Below are positions 48,501 through 59,384 of a stretch of 64,000 bases of DNA, in pieces (the first letter of the stretch is position 1; each line of letters starts with the position of its first letter). The position numbers and the translations under genes are program-made. The notes under the pieces are model-generated. The model was not told the DNA's origin. It worked only from the letters and a program-made list of their open reading frames with translations, and ran no database searches. The stretch spans positions 27,323,737 to 27,387,736 of the forward strand of contig NC_049982.1 in assembly GCF_000003815.2 (NCBI RefSeq), given 5' to 3'. Origin of the DNA: Branchiostoma floridae. Lineage: Eukaryota; Chordata; Leptocardii; Amphioxiformes; Branchiostomatidae.

Positions 48501-51352
48501 AGTAGATCCTTATACCCTTGATGACGAGGACCCGAGGATAAAAGAAGTAGAGATGAAGAGGGTGGAAGCAATCAAAGCTTTGTGTGAGACACTGGTTCAT
48601 CATCGTAAAATGTTCATAGCTGGACTTGTAGATGAATGCATAGAGGTAATGGGTCCACCTCCCTGTAAGAACGCCATGATAGGTTTGGGTTCACAAGCCA
48701 CAGGATTGGTAACACCATACTCTGATCTGGAATTTGCCATTTTGGTAGAGGACGATGCGGGGCCTAATGTTAGCTATTTCCGTAACCTCACACATTATTT
48801 GCATCTCAAGGTGATCAATCTGGGAGAAACCATTCTCCCTGCCATGGGGATTAAGTCTCTTAATGATTTCTACTCAGAAGATCCACTAGACAGCTGGTTT
48901 TATGACTCAGTAACACCGCGCGGTTTCGCGTTTGATGGAGCCATGCCAAGTGCCTGCAAAACTCCCTTGGGCAGGGCTAGAATAAGCGAACTTATCCGCA
49001 CACCAAGCAATATGACCAACGTTCTGAAAGAAGACCTTACTCTCCATCTAAAGAAAGGCTACCATCTTGCTAGCATATTGGGAAATGTGTCTTTTATCAC
49101 AGGTGAAAAGGAATTGGTGGATGAGTACAGGTCATTATGGAATCAGCAAATTCAAGACGTTAATAAGAAAGTTCGTCTGGTAATGGCAGTTAGTTTATTG
49201 GGTGATAATTTATCGACTTTTCAAAGCCATGATCTCACTGACGAACTGCGGAATGTCAAGAAAGAAATCTATCGATTTTCTAGCTTTGCCGTATGCTTTT
49301 GTGCGCTGCTTCATAACATACAACCGACCACAATCTGGGAGACTATTCAGGAACTAAAAAACAGTGGAGTCGTCAACAGTGAGAACGCACATCACTTGAT
49401 GGTCCTGGTCAGTATCTCAGCAGAACTGAGGCTGCGGACATACATGAACAATCGTGGTCAGGTGGAAAACATGTCAGCCTTATCTTCAATGTCTAAAGAT
49501 ACGGGCATTGGAGAGAAATTACAAAAAGTGTTTTACATCTCAAATACAAATCAGCTCATGAGATATTACAATACAGAAATACCCCTGAAGCACTTCATTT
49601 CACAGCTGACCGACACTCAGCCGTTCAATGAACCGCCAATCTTCTTTGACAATTCTTCAGAGCTGAAAGCAAAGGTATACAAAAGTATGTGTGATTTCGA
49701 AAATCTAAAGAAATGCTCAGAGCAAACGCTACACAATTATTTATTGAAATATGGTGAAAACACTGTACACAGTGATGTTGTATCTTCACTTGACAAATTG
49801 GCTTTTGCTTCGTGGGCCCTTGGTGATTACGAAAAGGCTGTACGCTATAATGAACAGTCACTACGGATGAGGCGGAGTATCTACGGTGAGGACACTGCAC
49901 ATCCTAATATCGCCACCTCACTTAACAACTTGGGTAACGACTGGAGTCACCTTGGAGATTGCAGAAAGGCGGTAAGCTATCATGAACAGTCACTACAGAT
50001 GAGGCGGAGTATCTATGGTAAGGACACCGCACATCCTGATATCGCCGAGTCACTAAACAACTTGGGTAACGCCTGGGGTTACCTTGGGGATAACAGAAAG
50101 GCGATCGTCTATTATGAACAGTCACTACAGATTAAGCTGAGTATCTATGGTGAGGATACTGCACATCGTGACATCGCCCTTTCATTTTACAACTTGGGTA
50201 ACGCCTGTAGGAACCTTGGGGATCACAGAAAGGCGATCAGCTATCATGAACAGTCGTTACAGATGAGGCGGAGTATCTATGGCGAGGACACTGTACATCC
50301 TGACATCGCCGAGTCACTAAACAACTTGGGTGTAGCCTGGAGTAGATTAGGGGATCGCAGAAAGGCGATTGCTTATTATGAACATTCACTACAGATGACG
50401 CGGCGACTCTATGGTGAGGGCACCGCACATCCTGACATCGCCATCTCACTTACCTGCTTGGGCTTGGCCTATAGAAACCTTGGGGAACACAAAAAGGCGA
50501 TTATCTATTATGAGCAGTCACTACGGATGCAGCGTGTTATCTATGGTGACAACACCGCACATTCTTACATCGCCATTTTACTTAACAACTTGGGTATGAC
50601 CTGGAGTGACCTTGGGGATCACAAAAAGGCGGTCTGCTATTTTGAACAGTCACTACAGATGAACCGGAGTATCTATGGTGATGACAGTGCACATCCTGAC
50701 ATCACCTCCTCACTTAACAACTTGGGCGGAGCCTGGCAAATCCTCGGGGATCACGGAAAATCGATCAGCTATTATGACCAGGCACTAACAGATGATGAGA
50801 AGTATCTATGGTGAGGACAAGAAACATCCTGACATCGCCATCTCCCTTACCAACTTGGGTAACCTCTGGAATGACCTAAGGTATCACAGAAAGGCGGTCA
50901 GCTATCATGAACAGGCACTACAGATGCAGCAGAGTATCTATGGTGAGGGCACTTCACATCCTGGCATCGCCGGCTCACTTATAAACTTAGGTGACGCCTG
51001 GAGTGACCTTGGGGATCACAGAAAGGCGATCAGCTATTATGAACAGTCACTACAGATGAGACGGAGTATCTATGGTAAGGGTAATGCACATCCTGACATC
51101 GCCGCCTCACTTAACAACTTGGGTGCCGCCTGGAGTTACCTCGGGGATCACAGTAAGGCGGTCAGCTATTATGAACAGTCACTACAGATGAGGCGGAGTA
51201 TCTATGGTGAGAACACCGCACATCCTTTCATTGTACAATCGCTTCACAATTTGTGCTCGGCCTCGAGAAAGCTCGGTGATTACGGAAAGGCCATTAATTA
51301 TTTTCTACTTAAAGAACAAATGAAACAGGTCATCACAGCTTCAGATAAGTAA
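45543..51352 (+). CDS. NTase-TPR protein, gene 4 (5' end in gap, one frameshift)
   Basis: Exons: 45543(partial)-46030, 46417-46532, 46644-46694, 47424-47530, 48203-51352; junctions are AG/GT with family phases (donors gtaagt, gtaagt, gttagt, gtcagt). The NTase motif GLGSQATG...SDLEF is intact (about 48684-48731). The array has about 12 TPR units of 44 residues. An extra A in ggcactaacagatgatg (near 50787) relative to the family gcactacagatgatg shifts the frame, giving a TGA at 50812-50814; from 50792 the original frame resumes and runs to the TAA at 51350-51352 with the usual C-terminus. With a single indel in a draft assembly, I cannot tell a sequencing error from a new null allele. If real, the protein loses its last four or five TPR units. 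Confidence 0.82.
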
Positions 51353-54300
51353 TTAGCAGCAAATCTTTCCATCCGTAGTAGCTGTTTATGACATTAACTA
51401 TCAAGGAACATCTCACTATACAAATTTTTTCAAAGATGTCAGATTATAGGTCTGAAAAAGCCGTTACATAAGTGGGCATCATGATACAAAATGTAGATTG
51501 TGAAATGAAAGTCATGAATTTTGTTTTTCTTAAATTTGGTTGCTGTACTGAATTTGATTGACTTTGATTGACATGGTTTGATCCGTACTACTGTCAGATT
51601 TGGGCGATGAACAGTTTACTTCCATCTTATTGTGTACGTCTGTTATTGTTGACGACGAAAGACTGTACGCTCGTACAGGGGGTGATGACTGCCTCCCCTC
51701 AAAAACAATGTGCACAACCCAATCTTTCGGGCATAATTATAGAGAACTCAAACCAGTTTAAGCTCACTAAAGAGCTAGTCTCCTACTCGTCGTGACAGAG
51801 AGGGCAGACGCTATGTACAGTATTTACATGTTCATTGTACCGGGGAAATTCCCCTAGCTCTTTTCGACACGCACAATGAACAATGGACCACGGCTTAACG
51901 TCCCGTCCTAAGGACTGCAACCCTTTCCGGTAGCGTGCATGTCGGGTGAGCAACATAGCCGGAATCGAACTCATGACTTCTAGTTCCAGAAGCAGGGCAG
52001 CTAACCACTGGACTACGCACGCTACAGAATAAGCCTTTTATGAATGTCTACCAAAACCAAAACAATTGCGAACATTACTTTGCGGGGAAGGTCTTTTATT
52101 TCATTGCATAAGGAACACGACCCACACATATACAGCTCTGGTCACCCTCTTTTGTCTGTGTAACGCAAACTCCGCTGCCCTGGGTTAGAACTGGCCCCTC
52201 CCCACAGGAGAGTTCGGCTGGATGTTGGGCGGGCCGCGGCCGCTTTAAGTGCGATCTATATTGTTCTCGCCACATACCTGCAGATTTTCAAACGGTCGTT
52301 AACTGTATACGTAGTCAAATGACCACAATGATATCAAGTTTGATGGCTATTGGTAATTATAACATAATATACGATAATATACTTATTTCAGGGTGAGGCC
52401 GAGATCTTGATGATCACCCCTTAAAGTTTAGGGATGAGGTCGTAAAATACGGCTTAAAGATTTCTATGCTGATACAATGTGATGTATCAGACCCTTGTTA
52501 TTGCCGTGAAAGACGTGTTGTTTTTATGTGTTATAGTATAGGTATATGGACATTTTTAACAGCTTGCTACATATGATTATGGGTGGATTTGTATATATGT
52601 CTTGCAAATACAATGTATAAAAACATTGGTAAAAAACATAAAGTAAAGGTTGAAACTTGTAAAATGAAGTTAAATCTTTAGCGTTTTTGGGCGAGGTAAC
52701 TCGGTAATAATATGGGAGTTATCAATATTGAAACCCATAGAGTACTGAGAACAACACCAACAGTGTAATATGATTCTTATACAAATGGCAAAAGGCTATC
52801 GGGTTTATGTCTTCTCTGTGAGAATGAAAATTCTGTTTAAATGTAAGTTATAAGGTAGTCTGCTGAGAATGCACTTTAACGTTTAAGGATGTTGGCTAGA
52901 CTATATATGATGCACCTGTTGTGTTCATTTCATGATCCATTAGACCCTTCTTAGCATGCATTCATATTTCTATTGTGTGGATTAAAGAAATTTGACTATT
53001 TAAACCATACAGTAAAGTAACAGAACCTTATTGTACATAGAAAGTTGCTACTATATCCAGCTTAGTTCAGTCTGATATTTAAGTGGTAAGTTACGATTGA
53101 AGTTCACTTTAATATACGTATGAAAAGATCCCAGTTACACTATATGTGGAGAGATGACTGAAATGTCATATCGTGTACTATGCTATGCTACCTGTAATAA
53201 AAAAAAACGATGGCTTTATTTACAGTCTTTTCCCGAGCCAGTTTTCTGCATGTGCAGATTTGTTGTAAAATACACGTAAAGGGAATCTTTCTTTCAGTAG
53301 CGGGTTGCAATGTGTACATTGTATATTCTGATATTAGATCTTCAAGTGTAACATCATATTTTGATACCACACTTATTTGATTTTATCAAGGAGATTGTAT
53401 GGATAACATTGTCTGGTCACCCGAAAACTAATGTTAGAGCATGCGAAAAAAGAAAATTTATAACAACATATGTCTGAAATTCAAGTGATAACGAAGGTTG
53501 TAGAAATGATAAACCACAATAAGAACTGGATAATAAACATAAGATTATAATTGTTTGTATTGTCTCTGTTTTGGTTTGAAATGTCTATTGCATAGATTTA
53601 TACGGTTTCATTATCGAAAACAAACTAGAGTTCGCCGATACCACACCTCTGTGAAATGATTATTGACTATTATGTTATTATGACTATTATCTTATTATGT
53701 TGTTGATAATGGAAACATTGTCTGTGTCCTCTGTGGTGAACATAACTAGTATATGGCAAATATCGCAGCATCTGCGAAAACGCAGACACCCAAAAACTCT
53801 AGTCGTCGAGAATGGTTACGTATTAATATATCCACAGTTATGCTTATCTGCATTCGACTTATATCAGTAATGCATGCATACATTTTTTAGGAAGGATTCT
53901 TACATCTTGCATGCAGTGAGATCACTACTTGTACATGTTCTATCAACCTTAATTTCCACAATTTGTTACTTGTCTCTGACAACGATCTTCATCCCCACCA
54001 AAGAAAACCTGACACATAAAACGCGTGTGAACTTTTAACTCCTCATGCCATTCCAACTTGCATCTATAAAACATAGGAAGACGTAAGAATTTTGGCACAA
54101 AAAGGGGCGCAGCTTTGCATCCAAGTAGACATCATGCTACTTTAATTTGTAACCATTGAAAAAAATCGCTGAATAAAAAGGAAATCAATTGCTAAAATAA
54201 GACTTCAGTGTAATGTTAGTCACCTTTATCTGCTATCTGGATATCAAGGAGACATATGGATAGTTGCTTCAAATTGTAATGCATTGTATGTACGTTTAAT

Positions 54301-54930
54301 ACAGTATGGTCGAGAAAGTGTTTTTTAAACGGACGAAAATTCCTGGACATTGATATAATCAATAAAATCGAATCAACATGGCTACAAGATAATGCACGGT
54401 GGTGCCGCACTCAAGTAACTTTATTTACATAATCGGCACCTCAAAAACAGAACACTGTAGATATATAGTGATGAGGGCGTCAGATGAATAACCGATATGA
54501 TATATATATAAGTGAAACATTATGCTGACAAGATTGTAGTATGACAAGATGTTAAGTTTGTAGTACTAGTATGACAAGATGCTGACAAGATGTATAACAG
54601 AGGTGCTCACAACAATGAATTATGAAAACGTTTAGTTTAGAGTAGATATATATGGCCTCCTTCGGTCAGTATTGACCTTGTTTTGAGTTTTAATACAACC
54701 GGGGTTTAGTCATAATTTGAGTGTTCGTTTTAGAGAGAGTGCAAAGATGATTCTCTGGGTACGAAATATGCAATAACAGCGTCATATAAAGCATAGGTAT
54801 TAATATAATACATTGATATGATTATGATTTGATTTGATTTATTTAAATTGCAACAATAAGTGATCATAAATGGGATTGTATATCAGCGAACACGAACAAT
54901 CCAAATATGTACAATTTCATCACATTTCAT
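51353..54930 (+). other. 3' flank of TPR unit 4 and following intergenic DNA
   Basis: About 51353-53650 is closely similar to 40903-43210 (after gene 3), including the SINE, and the similarity to other units continues to about 54070. After that the sequence is AT-rich without recognisable genes. Around 54525-54600 a tatgacaagatg phrase is repeated several times. Confidence 0.7.
51770..52025 (-). mobile_element. tRNA-derived SINE (copy B)
   Basis: Orthologous to copy A at 41330-41587: same orientation, same place in the duplicated flank, same 9-bp inverted repeat around the tRNA-like head (51930-51938 and 52017-52025), A and B boxes on the minus strand. Differences between the two copies record divergence since the unit duplication. 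Confidence 0.75.
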
Positions 54931-54939
54931 AGTTATGCA

Positions 54940-55137
54940 TAGCCTGGGTACCATCCTATTTCTACCGGGGCTCCTTACACTCACTTCCCTAAGAAATAGT
55001 CTGGCACTGATCAGGACCCGGCGGTTTGGCATTTGAATATTCGTCCTAGATCCGGCCGGGCGCGCTGATTGGGCCCCATTTTTTTTAGGGAAGTGAGTGT
55101 AAGGAGCCCCGGTAGAAATAGGATGGTACCCAGGCTA
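54940..55137. mobile_element. Palindromic MITE, 198 bp, with 9-bp target duplication
   Basis: Long near-perfect terminal inverted repeats of about 55 bp begin TAGCCTGGGTACCATCC at the left and end with its complement at the right. The direct repeat AGTTATGCA flanks it at 54931-54939 and 55138-55146. A 9-bp duplication fits Mutator-like elements; an 8-bp hAT duplication with a chance extra match is the alternative. No coding capacity. Confidence 0.85.
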
Positions 55138-55232
55138 AGTTATGCAGTGATCGATACTAATATGTTATGCAGTGATACTAATATGTTATGCAGTGATACT
55201 AATATGTTATGAAGTGATACTAATATGATATG
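55138..55232 (+). repeat. ~22-bp tandem repeat (about 4 units)
   Basis: The phrase ttatgcagtgatactaatat is repeated about four times directly after the MITE, with the first unit including the MITE target duplication. The repeat may have expanded from the duplicated target site. Confidence 0.75.
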
Positions 55233-55355
55233 ACTTGATGCCTCACCCCTAATGTTGGCATTCAATTTGGCACTTAACTGTCGTATTCGATACACAGCTA
55301 ACAGAACTTGATCTCTCAAATACCGCCCATGACCCATATGTTATATTTGTCTGTG

Positions 55356-55780
55356 ACGGTCACGGTCATAGACAGATAAATATACACAGTGCAATATAAT
55401 ATCTTGGACCGTCGAAACAGTCAAGCACTCTGGGTGCATCACGTTGTTTCAATAGAAAGCAGTGTGGAACAAATATTATATCACATTTCAAAATATTTAA
55501 ATGCTAAATTTCAATATAGGATAAGCTTTATAGCCCCATTTCGTTTTTGGATTTCAATGGATAAGATTCAGTGTCACGGTCATGTACAGATAAATATACA
55601 CAATGCAACATAAGATCTTGGAACTTCGAAACAAGCACTCTGGGTGCAGCATATTGTGTCAATAGAAAGCAGTGTGAAAAAAATATGATATCACATTTCA
55701 AAATATTTTAGATTATAGTTTTCAATATATGATAAGCGATATAGCTCCATTTTATTTTTGGATTTCACTGGATAAGATAG
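55356..55780 (+). repeat. ~210-bp tandem duplication
   Basis: The first copy starts gtcacggtcatagacagata (55356) and the second gtcacggtcatgtacagata (about 55574). Both contain agcactctgggtgca, caatagaaagcagtgtg and tatcacatttcaaaatattt in the same order. They are diverged by point changes and small indels. No coding function is apparent. Confidence 0.75.
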
Positions 55781-56135
55781 GATGTAATGCAGTAACACTC
55801 CTACTTTTTTGTAAGATAATACTAGATAACGTTTGGCATAGTGGGGCCCACTGAAATATTGTTTTTTTTATATAACACTAGTTCACCTTTATTTTCTGGT
55901 AACATTTCGGTCAAATGTCAAATTTCGGTATTGTATTGTAAGTTACAGTTCAACTTTGATACAGAAATCATAGTCTTGGTTAAAATAAATACCTTTTCTG
56001 TTAGATATTTTCTCAACGTTGAATCAGAATAAAGTCCATCTACTTTTCCAACTCAACTTTCCAAAATTGTGGACGGGATTTCACCCTTCATTACGCAAAC
56101 CTTATACGATACGTTGTTTCGAAGTGCTGACCACC

Positions 56136-57551
56136 TTAACCGCAGTCAGTGGTGATGATCTCAGGAATCAACCTGTCCGATGATTTCATGGATTCCGGCA
56201 TCCGCAACTCTTCTTCTTCCATCTCCTCCAACTCCTCCCCCGTGTCTTCTTCCTCTTCCTCTGGCGGATCCTCCTCCGTGTTGTAGATGGCATCGAACCT
56301 GGTCACGATGATGGGCACGGGGAGGGAGATGGTGAGGATGCCGGCTAGCGCTAAGAGTGAACCGATGAACTTGCCCAGTCCAGTGGTAGGGTACATATCG
56401 CCGTATCCCAACGTGACCATCGTAACAAGAGCCCACCAGAATCCGTCCGGGATGCTAGTGTACGCTGTACCGGGTACGTTGACTTCTACAAAGTACATCC
56501 CAGCAGCGAACAAGACTATGAGGATTGCCATGAAGAAAAGTAGCATCGCTATGTCGCCGGAACTGTTGGCAAGAGCTTGGCCGATGATTCTAAGTCCTCG
56601 GGAATACCGGGACAGCTTGAAGACTCGGAGGGAGCGAATGACTCTCATGTACCGTAAGACTCTTGCGGCAGTAGCCACGTCTTGTACCTTTGACAGAACG
56701 ATCGCATTCACCACGACCGGTACTATGGAGAACAAGTCGAGGATCCCGAGTTTTGTTCGGACATAATGGAGTACATCCGGACTACTGAAGAGTCGCAGAG
56801 AGACTTCTATCGCAAAGAAGGCTGCAGAGAGAGCCTCTATGACAAAGAAGGGGTTTTTGAACCGCGTCTGTTCCGCAGTAAGGACGTTAGATAAATATGG
56901 GTTAGTTTCTGCACACACGGCTCCTGTTGACAAAAGAGTGAAGAACATACAGAGGTACGAGAATACCTTAGCTTTGAAGAACTCCTCAGGACTACCGTCC
57001 GTCATCTCCCAGATGTTTTTCTGCGTTTTATTCTGCGGAATCTTTCGTACTTTCCCCTTGACGAATCCCTCGTGAGCGCGAATTTCGGCGATGGATTCCG
57101 GATCGATCTCGAAGAATTTCAGCTCGTCCGTGAACACGTCTAGCGGTACTTCAAACGGCCGCGTCAGCGTTCCGTGGGTCTGGTAGAAGGAGAGGATGGC
57201 CTCCGCGCTGGGGCGATGGCGGTCGAAGAAATATTCTCTCTTTACCGGGTCGTAATACTTCTGTCTCTTCTCCTTGTTACCCAGAAGAGTGTTCGGGTAG
57301 CGGTTGAGCGTGTCTAGTTGAGTTTCGATACGCAAGCCGCTGACATTAATGATGACTCTGTTCCTGTGGGCTAAGAGCAGTCTTTGTGGTAACCTTCGTC
57401 TAACCGACGGCGACACGTCCCTCCAGCGGGGCGGCTGGCTGCGAAACCAGGCGGAATAATTCCGTCGGAGCGTCGTTGGCGTTAGCGGTACGTCTCCGTA
57501 CGTACCCGGTACCCCCAGACCACCTCCTGCACCTGACCATATGGCCTCCAT
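56136..57551 (-). CDS. Voltage-gated K+ channel, Shaker/Kv1-like, intronless
   Basis: A 471-residue single-exon ORF starting at ATG 57549-57551. A T1 tetramerisation domain (about 66-160, with INVSGLRIETQLDTLNRYP and DRHRPS) precedes S1 (192-213), S2 (235-255), S3 (268-286), S4 (295-319) with basic residues every third position (RVLRYMRVIRSLRVFK), S5 (333-355), the pore with TLGYGD (380-385) and S6 with PVP at 411-413. The protein forms tetrameric K+ channels in the plasma membrane that open on depolarisation. The tail is very acidic (EEEEED) and lacks the usual Kv1 PDZ-binding end. The filter has Leu where Shaker has Val. Intronless Kv1 genes are common in animals, so this need not be a retrocopy. 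Neighbours are unrelated. Confidence 0.93.
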   Translation of the reverse strand: MEAIWSGAGGGLGVPGTYGDVPLTPTTLRRNYSAWFRSQPPRWRDVSPSVRRRLPQRLLLAHRNRVIINVSGLRIETQLDTLNRYPNTLLGNKEKRQKYYDPVKREYFFDRHRPSAEAILSFYQTHGTLTRPFEVPLDVFTDELKFFEIDPESIAEIRAHEGFVKGKVRKIPQNKTQKNIWEMTDGSPEEFFKAKVFSYLCMFFTLLSTGAVCAETNPYLSNVLTAEQTRFKNPFFVIEALSAAFFAIEVSLRLFSSPDVLHYVRTKLGILDLFSIVPVVVNAIVLSKVQDVATAARVLRYMRVIRSLRVFKLSRYSRGLRIIGQALANSSGDIAMLLFFMAILIVLFAAGMYFVEVNVPGTAYTSIPDGFWWALVTMVTLGYGDMYPTTGLGKFIGSLLALAGILTISLPVPIIVTRFDAIYNTEEDPPEEEEEDTGEELEEMEEEELRMPESMKSSDRLIPEIITTDCG

Positions 57552-58014
57552 CTTGCCTGTGCTGTTCTCTCTACACAGTGACTATAGGGGAGCTAATTCG
57601 AGAACAGGATGCGTTAACGGTAATAAATATATCCGTAGCTATTTGACCGGGAGTTCGGCAAGGGTTCGGCTTTATTATCATTGCTATGCCGTCCTGTGTC
57701 CCAAAAGGACAACGGATCACTGCCGCAGAGTAACATGATATTCACGCAACGTTGAACAATGTGCGTGAACAGCAATAGATATACTGGGTGTTGGGTGTCG
57801 CAGTGCTCTATACAACAAAAACATGGCGAGGCTCTCGATGAACGACCGTGCAACGACCAAAATTATATTTGTGTGACCATATTCTATGATTATGATTATG
57901 ATCATAATTGGTATATAATGCTAGGTGTGTGATTCAAAAGAGAACAAAATTCCATCCTTTATTCTTTAAAATCCGTTGGACGATCTATGAAATCTTTGGT
58001 CAAGTAGGCTTAAG

Positions 58015-58244
58015 GTGGTATCTCACTGCACTTGGAGCACCGGTGCGGCACTGCGGGGTTCGAAGATGACTCAACGAATTTCATAGATTAAAAAACGTTT
58101 TGTGTATTTTGTCGTCTTGTAAGTCATACTTTTATGTATTACGCAATATGTAAATTAAAAAAAAAAACGAAAATAACAAAACAGTGCCGCATTGAACGAA
58201 CCCCGCAGTACTGCACCGGTGCCTCAATTGCAGTGAGATACCAC
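58015..58244. mobile_element. Palindromic MITE-like repeat
   Basis: Inverted ends: GTGGTATCTCACTGCA at 58015-58030 and its complement at 58229-58244, extending imperfectly through two copies of the palindrome gcaccggtgc and gaaccccgcagt. The central part is AT-rich. I could not define a target duplication, so its class is open. Confidence 0.75.
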
Positions 58245-58284
58245 AGTAGTATGTAGTCAGCACGCTGACTATCATTATTCAGGC

Positions 58285-58455
58285 GGTGCAAGGTGGTGCA
58301 GGTCAGAGGTCAACTATCATTTATTCAGGCATAGCAGGTCAGAGGTCAAATATGATTTATTCAGGTGGTGCAGGTCAGGGGTCAGATATTTTTTTTATTC
58401 AGGCGCAGTAGGTCAGGGGTCACATATGATTTATTCAGGAGCAGGTCAGAGGTTA
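58285..58455 (+). repeat. Five-copy tandem repeat carrying DR1-like motifs
   Basis: Units of about 33-38 bp, each with gcaggtcagaggtca and atttattcagg. The AGGTCA-N-RGGTCA-like direct repeats lie at 58300-58312, 58336-58348, 58372-58384, 58410-58422 and 58443-58455 (the last ends gtta). This is the sequence form bound by RXR/HNF4/PPAR-type nuclear receptors. One copy also occurs at about 19145 in a homologous repeat. Confidence 0.7.
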
Positions 58456-58670
58456 TGTTATGACGGCAAAATCTTGGGGAATAGGTAACTGTTGTTAGAT
58501 CTGGTCATCTGGTCGGGGTGAAATAGGGGTCAGGCCGACCTTTTGATAGACAACCTCCACCACTACAAATGAACCTCCCCCTCCCAAATCGTGAATGACA
58601 TACCCTTATTTGGCCTGGTTCTAAGTCTCTAAGTCAATCAATCGGTTGAATCTGCTGAGGTCAGTCTTTA

Positions 58671-59158
58671 ATGGATGCACTGAAAGCACAAACAACAGAC
58701 GTCTTTCGTCAGTTACTATATCACAAAGCCCCAGGCTTGTTTCCTCAACACGTGGCGTGCGTAAAAGTGATACAATGGGTGGATACGATCTCGGCGGACG
58801 AGGAATATGGAAGGATTATTGACAGCTTCATGGACAACGTACCCAACGCGAGGGATGGGCTGAAAACGGTGCTCGAAAAAGTACTGCAAAGAGGAACGAT
58901 TAAACTGGGGTCGACTCGTTACCGCAATGGCTTTTGGCCGTGGACGTATGTGTCAATTCGCACGAACGGTATGAAAGAAATACCGACGCCATCTCGACCG
59001 AGTTAGCAACATTGATTTGCGACTATGCGGGTAACTGGTTGTTACGCCAACGTGGATGGGACGGATGGCTTGACCGTCGGCGGCACGACAAATACCCGTC
59101 ATTTGTGCAATGTCTCTGTTGGCTTCTCACTGCACACGTTTGCATCATCGTGACGTAG
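58671..59158 (+). pseudogene. BCL-2-family-like gene, frameshifted
   Basis: BCL-2 proteins control mitochondrial apoptosis, and anti-apoptotic members occur in several animal DNA viruses. From ATG 58671 the first frame gives a helical region to about 58900. A BH1-like motif (NWGRLVTAMAFG, 58903-58938) is in a second frame. A BH2-like motif (NWLLRQRGWDGWL, 59033-59071), close in style to MCL-1, is in a third, followed by a hydrophobic C-terminal tail ending at a TGA at 59156-59158, like a membrane anchor. The order and spacing fit one ancestral gene interrupted by two small indels, near 58902 and between about 58939 and 58960. No clear BH3 motif is seen. It could be Polinton cargo or a host pseudogene at the element's edge; its position in the GC-rich block with the other element genes favours cargo. 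Confidence 0.7.
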
Positions 59159-59169
59159 ATTTTGCAACT

Positions 59170-59209
59170 GAACACGCCCGAACATGCCCGAGCATGTTAA
59201 AACACGCCC
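59170..59209 (+). promoter_or_regulatory. Four contiguous p53-family-like 10-mers
   Basis: Positions 59170-59209 read as GAACACGCCC, GAACATGCCC, GAGCATGTTA, AAACACGCCC. The second matches the p53 half-site consensus RRRCWWGYYY exactly and the third differs only at its last base; they abut with no spacer. The outer two have CACG in place of CWWG. They lie about 200 bp upstream of the ATG of the PC4-like gene and about 110 bp upstream of a TATA-like cataaagg (59307-59314). Confidence 0.45.
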
Positions 59210-59384
59210 ACGAACGGTACGCTGGTTGGCCAGCGCTCGGTGTATGGCTGATTTGCATGAGATGATGAGCTGCACGCTAATTGGTTGGGGCAGGGCAAGA
59301 GGTCCTCATAAAGGCAGACCCGCCGCGATCTAGCGCACCTACGGATCTCCGCCGCCTCGCTGACGACCAAGAACCCGACGAGCC

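Noticed and set aside
56287-57075. Plus-strand ORFs within the K+ channel gene
   Set aside because: Antisense shadows of a clearly coding minus-strand gene.
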